From: Haloglomus irregulare
GTDB lineage: Archaea; Halobacteriota; Halobacteria; Halobacteriales; Haloarculaceae
Assembly (NCBI RefSeq): GCF_007421925.1
Contig: NZ_QMDX01000009.1
Span: 1-64,000, forward strand
Reading direction: 5' to 3'
DNA: 64,000 nucleotides
Shown here: positions 35,849 to 43,517 of the stretch, one piece after another
Layout: the number at the start of each line of letters is the position of its first letter
Position numbering within the stretch: the stretch's first letter is position 1
The notes under the pieces: generated by a model
Told to the model about the DNA's origin: nothing
What the model saw: only the letters and a program-made list of their open reading frames with translations
Databases searched by the model: none
Made by a program: the position numbers and the translations under genes

Positions 35849-36529
35849 CTATTTTGGGGTTGCACGGGTTGCTGTCGCCTTGAACGACGCGACGATGTGA
35901 CGACCCGACTCGAGTTGGAGCCGCTCTCGACTGTCTTCAGTTACAAGAGCATACAGAGGGTCTTCGGCCCCTACATCGACAGAAACCAGCGAAATCGCGT
36001 CACCGCGGTCGATACTGAGTACGCACCCGTCGAATCGGTTTCGGGCACTCGTTGCGCTCTCCGTCGGCGTCTCAGCCGGATCGTGTAGCGTTACCGTATC
36101 AGCACGAAGACTCACCTGCACCGTGTCAGTATCGACCGGGACAATTGCCCGTACATTTCCAGCAGCGGTCGTTACAGTTCCGAGTTCGCCAGTCCGCGTC
36201 ACGACGGTCCCGTCTAATACTGCTTCGGTGGTTTCCGCAACCGACGAGTATCCCGTACAAAGCCGCTCAAATCGGGAGAGTAACTCGTATGCATTTTCAG
36301 TGAGCGTGCTTCCGCCACCACCAGATCCTCCGCGCTGTCGTTCGACCAGCGTCCCGAAAGCTTCCTCCAGTACAGTTATGCGCTGGTGCGAGCGGGAGTA
36401 CGACCGGCCGAGTTCGTCAGCAGCCTTATGAATCGATCCGATCTCGTCTACAGCTTCGAGGAGTGACACGTCCTGCTGTGTGAATTCCACACTATCTGCC
36501 CGAAGCTGTGCGTCGAAGCTCGCGTCCAT
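35849..36529 (-). CDS. ModE-like HTH regulator with TOBE domain
   Basis: A 226-residue regulator. The N-terminal winged HTH of ModE type is VSLLEAVDEIGSIHKAADEL with SYSRSHQRITVLEEAFGTLV, followed by ERQRGGSGGGGSTLTENAYE, a ModE hallmark. After a helical linker, TOBE/molbindin-like strands follow (GTVVTRTGELGTVTTAAGNV; NVRAIVPVDTDTVQVSLRAD). It is divergent from the molybdate/tungstate transporter, with 64 bases between starts, and so probably represses or controls that operon according to oxyanion level. A second, complete molbindin unit is not seen. Confidence 0.83.
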   Translation of the reverse strand: MDASFDAQLRADSVEFTQQDVSLLEAVDEIGSIHKAADELGRSYSRSHQRITVLEEAFGTLVERQRGGSGGGGSTLTENAYELLSRFERLCTGYSSVAETTEAVLDGTVVTRTGELGTVTTAAGNVRAIVPVDTDTVQVSLRADTVTLHDPAETPTESATSARNRFDGCVLSIDRGDAISLVSVDVGAEDPLYALVTEDSRERLQLESGRHIVASFKATATRATPK

Positions 36530-36593
36530 ACCGGGTCAAGATGGGCAGGGAGCAAAACAGTTATGCCGGTATCGAAATAACGCCGATGTATCG

Positions 36594-37664
36594 ATGACAG
36601 AACATCGTACACGACGTGCGTTCCTCGCGAGTAGTGCAACAGCAGCGGCCATCGGTCTCGCCGGTTGTACCGGTGACGGCGGTAGCGATGGCGGTGGCAG
36701 CGGTGACGGCGGTAGCGATGGCGGTGGGGACAGTGGAACCCCGACAAGCACGCCGATGTCGGACTCCATGACCATCTTCCACGCCGGATCGCTCGCGCCG
36801 CCGTTCTCGGCTGCCGAACCGCAGTTCGAGGAGGAGTTCGACGTCGACGTGAACCGAGAAGCTAAGGGATCCGTGGCCTCGACACAGAAAATCACCCAGC
36901 AGGGTCGGTCAGCCGACGTGCTCGGTACCTCCGACTTCCGGCTCATCCGCAACCGGGTACTCCCCGACTACGGCGACTGGTACGCCATCTTCACGACGAA
37001 TTCGATGTCGATCCAGTACCGAGAGGACTCCCCCGGGGCAGACGACATCTCGGCCGACAACTGGTGGGACGTGCTCTCGCGGGACGGCGTCACCATCGGG
37101 CATTCGGACCCTGCGGTCGACCCCGGCGGCTATCGCGCGGTGATGACGCTACAGTTGGGCGCCGAGGAGTTCCAGGGCGAGCGGCTCTACGACGAGGGAA
37201 CGCTTGACGCCCTGATGAGCAACACGACCGTCCCAACGGGCACCGAGACGAACCTTGAGGGCCAACTCGAGTCTGGCGAGCTCGACTACGTGCTGTACTA
37301 CCAGTCCATCTCGGCCACCTCCGGGCTGCCGTACGTCGACCTCCAGCCGGAGGTTGACCTCTCGCAGGCGACGAGTGAGTACGCACAGCACTACGCCAAG
37401 GCAGAGGTCGAGACCGACAGCGGCACCTTCACCGGTGCACCGATCGCCTATGGTCTGACCGTTCCGAGCGTTGCCGAGGCCCCTGGCCGCGGCGCACAGT
37501 GGATCGAGTATTTCGCCACCGAGCCGGGTCGGGCGATCCTCGAAGAACAGGGCCTCGTTCCTGTTGATCCCATCGTCGTTCCCGCGAGTTCGGAGGACGC
37601 CGTCCCCGACAACGTGATGGAAGTCGCCAGCGCACAGAGTTCTCTCGGGCCACTGGAGCTCTAG
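36594..37664 (+). CDS. molybdate/tungstate-binding lipoprotein (WtpA-like)
   Basis: A 356-residue extracellular substrate-binding protein. The N-terminus has a twin-arginine signal (EHRTRRAFLASSATAAAIGL) ending in lipobox LAGC, so it should be Tat-exported and lipid-anchored. A Gly/Asp/Ser-rich spacer follows, then the ModA/WtpA-type domain: TIFHAGSLAPPFSAAEPQFE, SVASTQKITQQGRSADVLGT, IGHSDPAVDPGGYRAVMTLQ and ELDYVLYYQSISATSGLPYV. These are the motifs of the WtpA/TupA-related group. First gene of the wtpABC-like operon; the start is the ATG before MTEHRTRRAFL. Confidence 0.88.
   Translation: MTEHRTRRAFLASSATAAAIGLAGCTGDGGSDGGGSGDGGSDGGGDSGTPTSTPMSDSMTIFHAGSLAPPFSAAEPQFEEEFDVDVNREAKGSVASTQKITQQGRSADVLGTSDFRLIRNRVLPDYGDWYAIFTTNSMSIQYREDSPGADDISADNWWDVLSRDGVTIGHSDPAVDPGGYRAVMTLQLGAEEFQGERLYDEGTLDALMSNTTVPTGTETNLEGQLESGELDYVLYYQSISATSGLPYVDLQPEVDLSQATSEYAQHYAKAEVETDSGTFTGAPIAYGLTVPSVAEAPGRGAQWIEYFATEPGRAILEEQGLVPVDPIVVPASSEDAVPDNVMEVASAQSSLGPLEL
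36672..36728 (+). repeat. 30-base tandem repeat in lipoprotein spacer
   Basis: A 30-base unit beginning GGTGACGGCGGTAGCGATGG occurs twice in tandem (36672-36701 and 36702-36728, the second incomplete). It encodes the GDGGSDGGGS spacer behind the lipobox. Such units easily change copy number. Confidence 0.7.
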
Positions 37665-37721
37665 TGGGGTCTGTCGCCATTTCATCGATATTTATGCACA
37701 ACGTGCCCCGCTTCACAGACC

Positions 37722-38699
37722 ATGGCAACGGAGACTGAACGCCGGTTCGAGATCGCCGCAGTCGGGCGGACACCACTAGTCGTGGCGTTCGTCGTCGTCC
37801 AAGCGCTGGCATTCGCCGCTGCGTACTCGGTCGGCCAGCCGACCTGGTACGCCTACTTCATCGTGGGCAGCACGGCCGTCACCGCGTACGCGCTCGACGG
37901 CACCTCATTCACCGTGGCGACAGCGACCGCCGGTAGTCTCCTCATGGTCGCTTTGGGGCTGCCCCTGTTCATGTTCGTCGCACGGCAGACGCCTGCACTC
38001 GTGATCGAGAAGGCACTGGATCCAGACGTCCACCGCGTACTCTATCTCGGTGTGTATGGTCCACTGTTAGCGGCCCTGCTCAGCCTCCTGTTTGGTGTCC
38101 CACTGGCACACCTGCTGGCAAAAGGGTTCTCAGGTCAGCCACTCGTCGAGAGTCTCGTCGATCTCCCGCTTGTCGTTCCCCACTCTGTCGCAGGTATTAT
38201 TATCCTGTTCGGCTTTGGGAAGGGCGGCGCTTTCCCGCAGTTCTCGGTCCTCGGAACGATGGTTGGACTGGTGTTGGCGATGGCGTTCGTCTCGGCCCCG
38301 TACGCGGTCAACGCCAGCCGCGAGGCGTTCGAGGCCATCGATGACCGTCTTGAGTACGCCTCTCGCATCCACGGTGCTAACAACTGGGAGACGTTCCGGC
38401 GAGTGACCGGCCCGCTCGCTGTCCGCGGCATGATCACCGGCGGCGTGCTCGCGTGGGCCCGCGCCGTCTCCGAGTTCGGTGCCGTCGCGGTGGTTGCTTA
38501 CTCCGTGGAGTTCTTCTACCCGTTCGCCGGTGGGACGGTGACCGCCCAACACGCGCCCGTCTTCGTGTACAACACGTACCTCCAGGGAGGACTCGAGGAG
38601 AGTGGGGCGGTCGCGTTCCTGCTCCTGGCCGTCTCAGCCGTCATCTTCCTCCTCGTCCGCTACCTGACCGACGATGGCACAGCAGGAGGGATGCCGTGA
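37722..38699 (+). CDS. molybdate/tungstate ABC permease (WtpB-like)
   Basis: A 325-residue inner-membrane permease with about seven helices. The N-terminal helices (TPLVVAFVVVQALAFAAAYS) precede the ABC permease core. The EAA loop that contacts the ATPase is in AFEAIDDRLEYASRIHGANN with WETFRRVTGPLAVRGMI. LVDLPLVVPHSVAGIIILFG is typical of ModB/WtpB. It lies 57 bases after the binding protein, and its stop is overlapped by the ATPase start. It translocates the oxyanion bound by the WtpA-like protein. Confidence 0.88.
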   Translation: MATETERRFEIAAVGRTPLVVAFVVVQALAFAAAYSVGQPTWYAYFIVGSTAVTAYALDGTSFTVATATAGSLLMVALGLPLFMFVARQTPALVIEKALDPDVHRVLYLGVYGPLLAALLSLLFGVPLAHLLAKGFSGQPLVESLVDLPLVVPHSVAGIIILFGFGKGGAFPQFSVLGTMVGLVLAMAFVSAPYAVNASREAFEAIDDRLEYASRIHGANNWETFRRVTGPLAVRGMITGGVLAWARAVSEFGAVAVVAYSVEFFYPFAGGTVTAQHAPVFVYNTYLQGGLEESGAVAFLLLAVSAVIFLLVRYLTDDGTAGGMP

Positions 38700-39724
38700 C
38701 CCGGCTTACTGCCGACATCCGCTCGACGTTTACCGCCGACGGTGCGGAACCGTTCACCGTCGATGCCGCACTCGAGGTCGAGTCCAACGAGACCTGCGTT
38801 GTGCTCGGTCCGAGTGGGAGCGGCAAGACGCTGCTGTTAGAGACGATCGCCGGCTTCCACGAGCACACCGGGGTAGTGACGGCGAACGGAACGGATATCA
38901 CGGGGCAACCGCCGGAGGAGCGGGGGTTCGGCTTCGTGTTCCAAGATTACGCGCTCTTCCCGCATATGACCGTCCGAGAGAACGTCGAGTACGGCACCCG
39001 GTACCGGGAATCGTCGCGTGATGCCGCCGAGCTGCTCGCTGAACTCGGTGTAGCCCATCTCTCGGAGCGAAACCCGCCGACGCTGTCGGGCGGAGAGAAA
39101 CAGCGGGTCGCCCTCGCCCGAGCGCTCGCGATTCGCCCCTCTGTGATGCTGCTCGACGAACCGCTGGCAGCACTCGACGTCCCGACACAACAGGCCCTGC
39201 GAGACGATCTCGTCGATGTACTTGCCGACGTGACCGCGGTATACGTGACGCACAACCGCACGACGGCCCGCGCTGTCGCCGACCGGATCGTCGTGATGCA
39301 GGACGGGCGGGTCGTTCAGCGTGGCACGCCCGAGGACGTGTTCGAACGGCCCGCTTCGCCGATGGTCGCCCGGTTCACCGGGGCGAACGTTATCGACCTC
39401 TCGGCGGCGCCCTCGCTACGCCGTATTCTCGATGACGACATCGGGTCCCAGGCACGCTCCGACGGGAGCGGTCGGGGGCCAGTCGATCGCGACAGCGGTA
39501 CCGACGCGGCGGACCACGTCGCCATCAGACCGGAGGCGATCACCCTCAACGACGCTGACGGGGATCTGTCTGCGACCGTCGAGCGCGTCGTGCGCGAGGA
39601 CGCAACGAGCCGCGTGACGCTCGCGTTCGACGACGTCACTGTTGAAGCGTTCGCCACCTCGCCACCGGTCGTGGGCACAGAAGTCGCTCTGTCGTTCCCG
39701 CGCGATCGCCTCCATCCCTGTTAG
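38696..39724 (+). CDS. molybdate/tungstate ABC ATPase (WtpC-like)
   Basis: A 342-residue ABC ATPase. Walker A is VVLGPSGSGKTLLLETIAGF. The Q loop is in GFVFQDYALFPHMTVRENVE. The signature is PPTLSGGEKQRVALARALAI. Walker B is SVMLLDEPLAALDVPTQQAL, and the switch His is in VYVTHNRTTARAVADR. A C-terminal TOBE-like extension follows from about residue 225 (DHVAIRPEAITLNDADGDLS). Start at the GTG at 38696, which overlaps the permease stop (GTGA). It powers the oxyanion uptake system. Confidence 0.88.
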   Translation: MTRLTADIRSTFTADGAEPFTVDAALEVESNETCVVLGPSGSGKTLLLETIAGFHEHTGVVTANGTDITGQPPEERGFGFVFQDYALFPHMTVRENVEYGTRYRESSRDAAELLAELGVAHLSERNPPTLSGGEKQRVALARALAIRPSVMLLDEPLAALDVPTQQALRDDLVDVLADVTAVYVTHNRTTARAVADRIVVMQDGRVVQRGTPEDVFERPASPMVARFTGANVIDLSAAPSLRRILDDDIGSQARSDGSGRGPVDRDSGTDAADHVAIRPEAITLNDADGDLSATVERVVREDATSRVTLAFDDVTVEAFATSPPVVGTEVALSFPRDRLHPC

Positions 39725-40033
39725 CGGCGCGCCCATTCGGCTCGGTAGCCCGTTCAGCCGTTCGTTTCACCCGGTTTGACCGGGCGATGCCAGCGGCATC
39801 CGTGTTCGATGTATTGAGAACAGTAGTGGGAGTCACACCCACTGCCGTCGTATCGTGGTCATGTGCGCTACCGGCTGAGTCGATGGACTATACGGCACTC
39901 ACATCGGTACATCGGACTGTCGTTCGGAGGAAGCACTCGTTTCACAGTTCTGCCGATATCCCAGGAATTGAGGCCGAGAAATCCGACTTTTCGGCCACAA
40001 TGGGTATCTCTCCGTCGTGCACGTTTAGACGCT
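39725..40033. other. intergenic downstream of transporter operon
   Basis: About 310 bases, lower GC than the core, with only short frames and no motif. The molbindin pseudogene follows directly. Confidence 0.4.
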
Positions 40034-40206
40034 GTGGCACTCAGTGCACGCAACAAACTCACCGGCACCGTCAGGTCCGTAGAAGAGAGCGAGATTATGC
40101 CAGAATCGTGATAGAGCTTGGCGACGGACAGATCATCACCTCCACGATTACGCGCGGATCAGCCGAGCGACTAGAACTGACCGAAGATGACGAAGTGGTG
40201 CCGTGA
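40034..40206 (+). pseudogene. molbindin (TOBE) protein, frameshifted
   Basis: From a GTG at 40034 the frame reads MALSARNKLTGTVRSVEESE then IMPES and stop. The neighbouring frame continues exactly as expected for the family: ARIVIELGDGQIITSTITRG, then SAERLELTEDDEVVP and stop. Inserting one G after ATG at about 40099 (ATG-GCC instead of ATG-CC) restores an uninterrupted 57-residue molbindin. It also seems to lack the usual final strand after DEVV. Molbindins bind molybdate or tungstate in the cytoplasm, and its place after the transporter operon fits that role. Confidence 0.7.
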
Positions 40207-40667
40207 TCAACCCCAGCGAAGTGCTGGTAAACAAGGACTGAGACGGTTTCACCTGCTTGTAGCGAGTCACTCCGATTTAGAGACCCATTACTGACCTATC
40301 AGCTCACATCGGCTGAATGACGGAGCGTCCTCGAGTGCAAATACCGAGGGCGGCGATTCCGGGAGCGTTCAACGGAGAATGAGAGTTCTTCCCTATGAAC
40401 TGGTTCAGAACCGTATGTATCGAGATGGCCAGCCTCACCTTCTGTCGGGCGGACGCCCGCCGGCGCGTGTGGACGCCCCGTCCCGTGTGCCGTCTGCGGC
40501 TCTCGGGGCCGGCGGGTGCACGCGACCCCGCCGGAGCATGGCCCGCCCCGCCGCCGACGGGGATGCACCGACGCACGGTGCTCCCGTCTCGCTCCGGGTG
40601 TGGCCGCCGGACGGGCCCCATCGCGACGAACCCCGGCGGTTAAGCCCCGAGCGGCCGCACGACCGTC
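40207..40667. other. intergenic before carS
   Basis: About 460 bases. The left part is lower in GC and the right part returns to core composition, so the right boundary of the second accessory zone lies here, near 40300-40430. No gene is supported. Confidence 0.45.
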
Positions 40668-41231
40668 ATGTCGCTGCTCGGAACGACGCTCGGCGCGCTG
40701 TGGGCGATGCTCCCCGCCTACGTCCCGAACAACGCCGCCGTGCTGTTCGGGGGCGGCGAGCCCATCGACGGTGGCCGCGAGTGGGGCGGTCGCCGTCTCC
40801 TCGGCGACGGGAAGACCTGGCGCGGGACCGCCGCCGGCATCACCGCGGGCGCACTCCTGGCGGGGGCGCTCAACCTGGTCCGCGGGCGCGCGGGCGAGGC
40901 CCTCGGCACCCCGGCGACGGGCGCGGACGCGCTCCCGTCGTTCCCGCCGCTCGCGGCGGTGACCCTCCCGGCGGGCGCGATGCTGGGGGATATCCTCGCG
41001 AGCTTCCTGAAGCGCCGAGCCGGCCGGGACCGCGGGGCCTCGTTCCCGGTGCTTGACCAGTTGGACTTCGTCGCCGTCGCGCTGGGCCTGACCGTGCTGG
41101 CCGTCCCGGACTGGTTCGAGGAGACGTTCACACCTGCCCGACTGCTGGTCGTGGCCGTCCTCACCCCCGCGCTCCATCTCGCCACCAACGGCGCGGCCTA
41201 CCTGCTCGGGCTGAAGGAGGAGCCCTGGTGA
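40668..41231 (+). CDS. carS: CDP-archaeol synthase
   Basis: A 187-residue membrane enzyme that activates digeranylgeranylglyceryl phosphate with CTP to give CDP-archaeol, the branch point to archaeal polar lipids. Signature blocks: LPAYVPNNAAVLFGGGEPID, GRRLLGDGKTWRGTAAGITA, LPAGAMLGDILASFLKRRAG and FPVLDQLDFVAVALGLTVLA. About five membrane helices, with the usual length. The start at 40668 gives MSLLGTTLGALWAMLPAYVP, the family N-terminus. Confidence 0.93.
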   Translation: MSLLGTTLGALWAMLPAYVPNNAAVLFGGGEPIDGGREWGGRRLLGDGKTWRGTAAGITAGALLAGALNLVRGRAGEALGTPATGADALPSFPPLAAVTLPAGAMLGDILASFLKRRAGRDRGASFPVLDQLDFVAVALGLTVLAVPDWFEETFTPARLLVVAVLTPALHLATNGAAYLLGLKEEPW

Positions 41232-41451
41232 GGACGAAACGACCGACGGAGCGGCCGTGATCGGGCCGCTTCGACCGGTGGCGGCCGCTGTCCAAGCCCG
41301 AGCGGTTCCGGGCTCGGGCGGGTAGTGACGTCGCGACGCCGGTCCCCGGTGGCGGTTCGGTCCGACATCGCATGGATACGGACGTCCCAGGGACCGTCAT
41401 CTACGGGGCCATATACAAACCTGTCCGGCCCAAGTGGTAGTACGGCTATAC

Positions 41452-42027
41452 ATGCAGGCCAACTTCGCGACGGTCGGGAACCTCGTCGACTTGCTCACGT
41501 ACCTCGCCGAGGAGATCAGTGCGGGGTTCGACCAGTGGGACGACCGGTACGCCAAGGGGCCGAGTCTCTACTTCCTGGTCGTCTCGGAGGTCCGGATCGA
41601 CGCCTTCGCCGACCCGCTCGGCTCCAACCGGTGGCCGGTCGAGACCGCCCGGATACTCCCCGAGGAGTTCACCGCCGCGGTGGAGGCCGCCTCCGAGGTC
41701 GCCTTCGACAGGGACGGGGCGGTCGTCGTCGCGGCCGACGGAACGGTACAGGAGCAGATGGTCCGGGTCCGGTCGGCGCCAGACGAGACGACGGCGAGAG
41801 CGACGTACGCCGACTGGATGAGCGCGAAACACCTGAGCGCGCTGGAGGTGTCGACCCGCACCGAGGTACTGGCGGCAGTCACGCTCAGCGAGGAGGACGG
41901 CCGCGTGACGGTGTTCAACGACGGTCAGTACGAGAACCGCCGCCGCGACGAACTCGGCGGCCGCTGGCCCGCCGCCGACCCCGCGCCGTCGATCGGCGCC
42001 GACCACCAGCCGGCGGGGGAGCGATGA
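41452..42027 (+). CDS. diadenylate cyclase-like (DisA_N) protein 1
   Basis: A 191-residue protein with a DAC (DisA N-terminal) fold. Core motifs are SEVAFDRDGAVVVAADGTVQ (DGA at 88-90) and, at about 118-155, TYADWMSAKHLSALEVSTRT then EVLAAVTLSEEDGRVTVFND. In characterised cyclases the second motif is RHR (arginine-rich), binding ATP phosphates. Here it is Lys126-His127-Leu128. A Trp/Asp-rich N-terminal part (EEISAGFDQWDDRYAKGPSL) is shared with the next gene. The product could be c-di-AMP or another nucleotide signal, or it could be an inactive sensor. It overlaps the next gene by ATGA. Confidence 0.78.
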   Translation: MQANFATVGNLVDLLTYLAEEISAGFDQWDDRYAKGPSLYFLVVSEVRIDAFADPLGSNRWPVETARILPEEFTAAVEAASEVAFDRDGAVVVAADGTVQEQMVRVRSAPDETTARATYADWMSAKHLSALEVSTRTEVLAAVTLSEEDGRVTVFNDGQYENRRRDELGGRWPAADPAPSIGADHQPAGER

Positions 42028-42623
42028 GCGACTCCAGAGACCCGGGCGACGTGACCGGGACGCTGACCGGTGACCCGCTCGCCATTGTCCACTCCCGGAC
42101 CGACGAGATAATGAGCCGACTGCTGGACGTCGCCGAGAGCCTCAGCATCGGGTTCGACCGCTGGGACGAGCAACACGTGAGCGGCCCCAGTCTCTACTTC
42201 ATCGTCGTCGCGGACGTCGACTACGGCCCGTACGCCGACCCGCTCGGGGAGAACACGTGGCCGACCGACGTCTGCCGGTCGGTACACGACGGGGGAACGT
42301 CGCTCGTCGGGGCGGCCAGCGAGGTCGCCTTCTCCTGTGACGGCGCGATCGTCGTGACGGTCGACGGGACCATCCAGGAGCAGATGGTCCGGGTGAAGAG
42401 CCCGAGCGTCGGGACGTCCGAGCGGAGCGATGCCATCGAGTACGCCGACTGGATGGGGACGAAGCATCTGAGTGCCGCCGAGATATCCACCCGTGAGGGG
42501 GTCCTGGCGGCGGTCACGGTCAGCGAGGAGAACGGTCGCGTGACCGTGTTCCAGCAGGGACAGTACGACGACCGCCAGCGCGACGAGCTGGGCGGTCGCT
42601 GGCGCGCCGGCCGGGGTGAGTGA
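42024..42623 (+). CDS. diadenylate cyclase-like (DisA_N) protein 2
   Basis: A 199-residue tandem paralogue of the previous gene. It has the same architecture, with an N-terminal extension (MSDSRDPGDVTGTLTGDPLA). Motifs: VAFSCDGAIVVTVDGTIQEQ (DGA at 106-108) and YADWMGTKHLSAAEISTREG with VLAAVTVSEENGRVTVFQQG (Lys147-His148-Leu149 where RHR is expected). The pair shares PSLYF-VV, ADPLG-N-WP, and IQEQMVRV/VQEQMVRV. Duplication followed by divergence is likely; cyclases of this fold work as face-to-face dimers, so a heterodimer is conceivable. It starts on the ATGA of the first gene and ends in a GTGA overlap with the third. Confidence 0.78.
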   Translation: MSDSRDPGDVTGTLTGDPLAIVHSRTDEIMSRLLDVAESLSIGFDRWDEQHVSGPSLYFIVVADVDYGPYADPLGENTWPTDVCRSVHDGGTSLVGAASEVAFSCDGAIVVTVDGTIQEQMVRVKSPSVGTSERSDAIEYADWMGTKHLSAAEISTREGVLAAVTVSEENGRVTVFQQGQYDDRQRDELGGRWRAGRGE

Positions 42624-43288
42624 GCGTGCACGAGGAGGAGATGGCATCGGATGCGTCGGAGTTCTGGGAACGCCGTCGGGACCTCCGCCCGTCGTCGGAC
42701 GCGGGCGACGGCGAGGGTGCGTGGCGACTCGTCCTGCTCGTCGACATCACCGACCCGCTGACCGAATCTGCCGGAGGCCAGGTCGTAGACAGGCTCGGGC
42801 AGTTCGACTGCTTCAGTGGGTCCGACGCCAGCGCGCTTCACCTCACGGTGAAACTGTTCGACATCCCGGTGGCCCCTTCGACGACCGAGGTCGCCGGCTC
42901 CGGGCCGGCCGTCCAACGCGTCGACGCGGTCGTCTCGGACGTCGTCTCGGACCGTGACCCGTTCGAGGCGGCGTTCACCCGACTCAACCTCTTTCCGGAC
43001 GTGGTCTACAGTGAGGTCGCCGATGCCGGGCTGCTGGGCGAGATGAACCGCGCGCTGTGCGACCACGCCGGGATCGCGACACTCGACCGCGACGGGGACG
43101 GGTTCATTCCACATCTGACGCTGGGCCACTTCGCGGGCGACTCGGACTACGACGAACTGGTCGACTTCCTCGAGGCCAACCGGGAGGTCCGACTCCCGAC
43201 GCTGACGGTGACGGAACTCGCCCTGGTCGCGTACGAGGTCGGCGGCCACCCGCCGGCGTACGACCGTCTCGAGACCTACGAGCTGTGA
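42620..43288 (+). CDS. 2H phosphoesterase (2'-5' RNA ligase superfamily)
   Basis: A 222-residue protein with the two HxT motifs of the 2H superfamily: HLTVKLF at residues 74-80 and HLTLGHF at 165-171, each at the end of a beta strand, with the typical GDGFIPHLTLGHFAG context. Members cut or join 2'-5' or cyclic phosphodiester bonds. The GTG start overlaps the stop of the cyclase-like gene, so all three genes form one translationally coupled unit. That context suggests a nucleotide-signal substrate rather than RNA, but this is inference. The N-terminal 35 residues are hydrophilic and variable. Confidence 0.8.
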   Translation: MSVHEEEMASDASEFWERRRDLRPSSDAGDGEGAWRLVLLVDITDPLTESAGGQVVDRLGQFDCFSGSDASALHLTVKLFDIPVAPSTTEVAGSGPAVQRVDAVVSDVVSDRDPFEAAFTRLNLFPDVVYSEVADAGLLGEMNRALCDHAGIATLDRDGDGFIPHLTLGHFAGDSDYDELVDFLEANREVRLPTLTVTELALVAYEVGGHPPAYDRLETYEL

Positions 43289-43517
43289 CCGGCTGACGAC
43301 CGTCCCGGCCACACGGCCCGAGACGACGCCGGCCGCGGCCCTCGTGCCACGCCGGGCGCGGGACGGGTGAACCGAGCCCGGGCGCACGCGGCTCCGGGCC
43401 CCGCGAACTCCGCGCCGCGGATTCGGTATCGCGATATGCGGTTTACCCGACCGCGCGCCCCGGCAGACGTCCTCGCGACCCGACAGCGGTTTCACGCCCG
43501 CTCGCGGAGGGGAGGAC

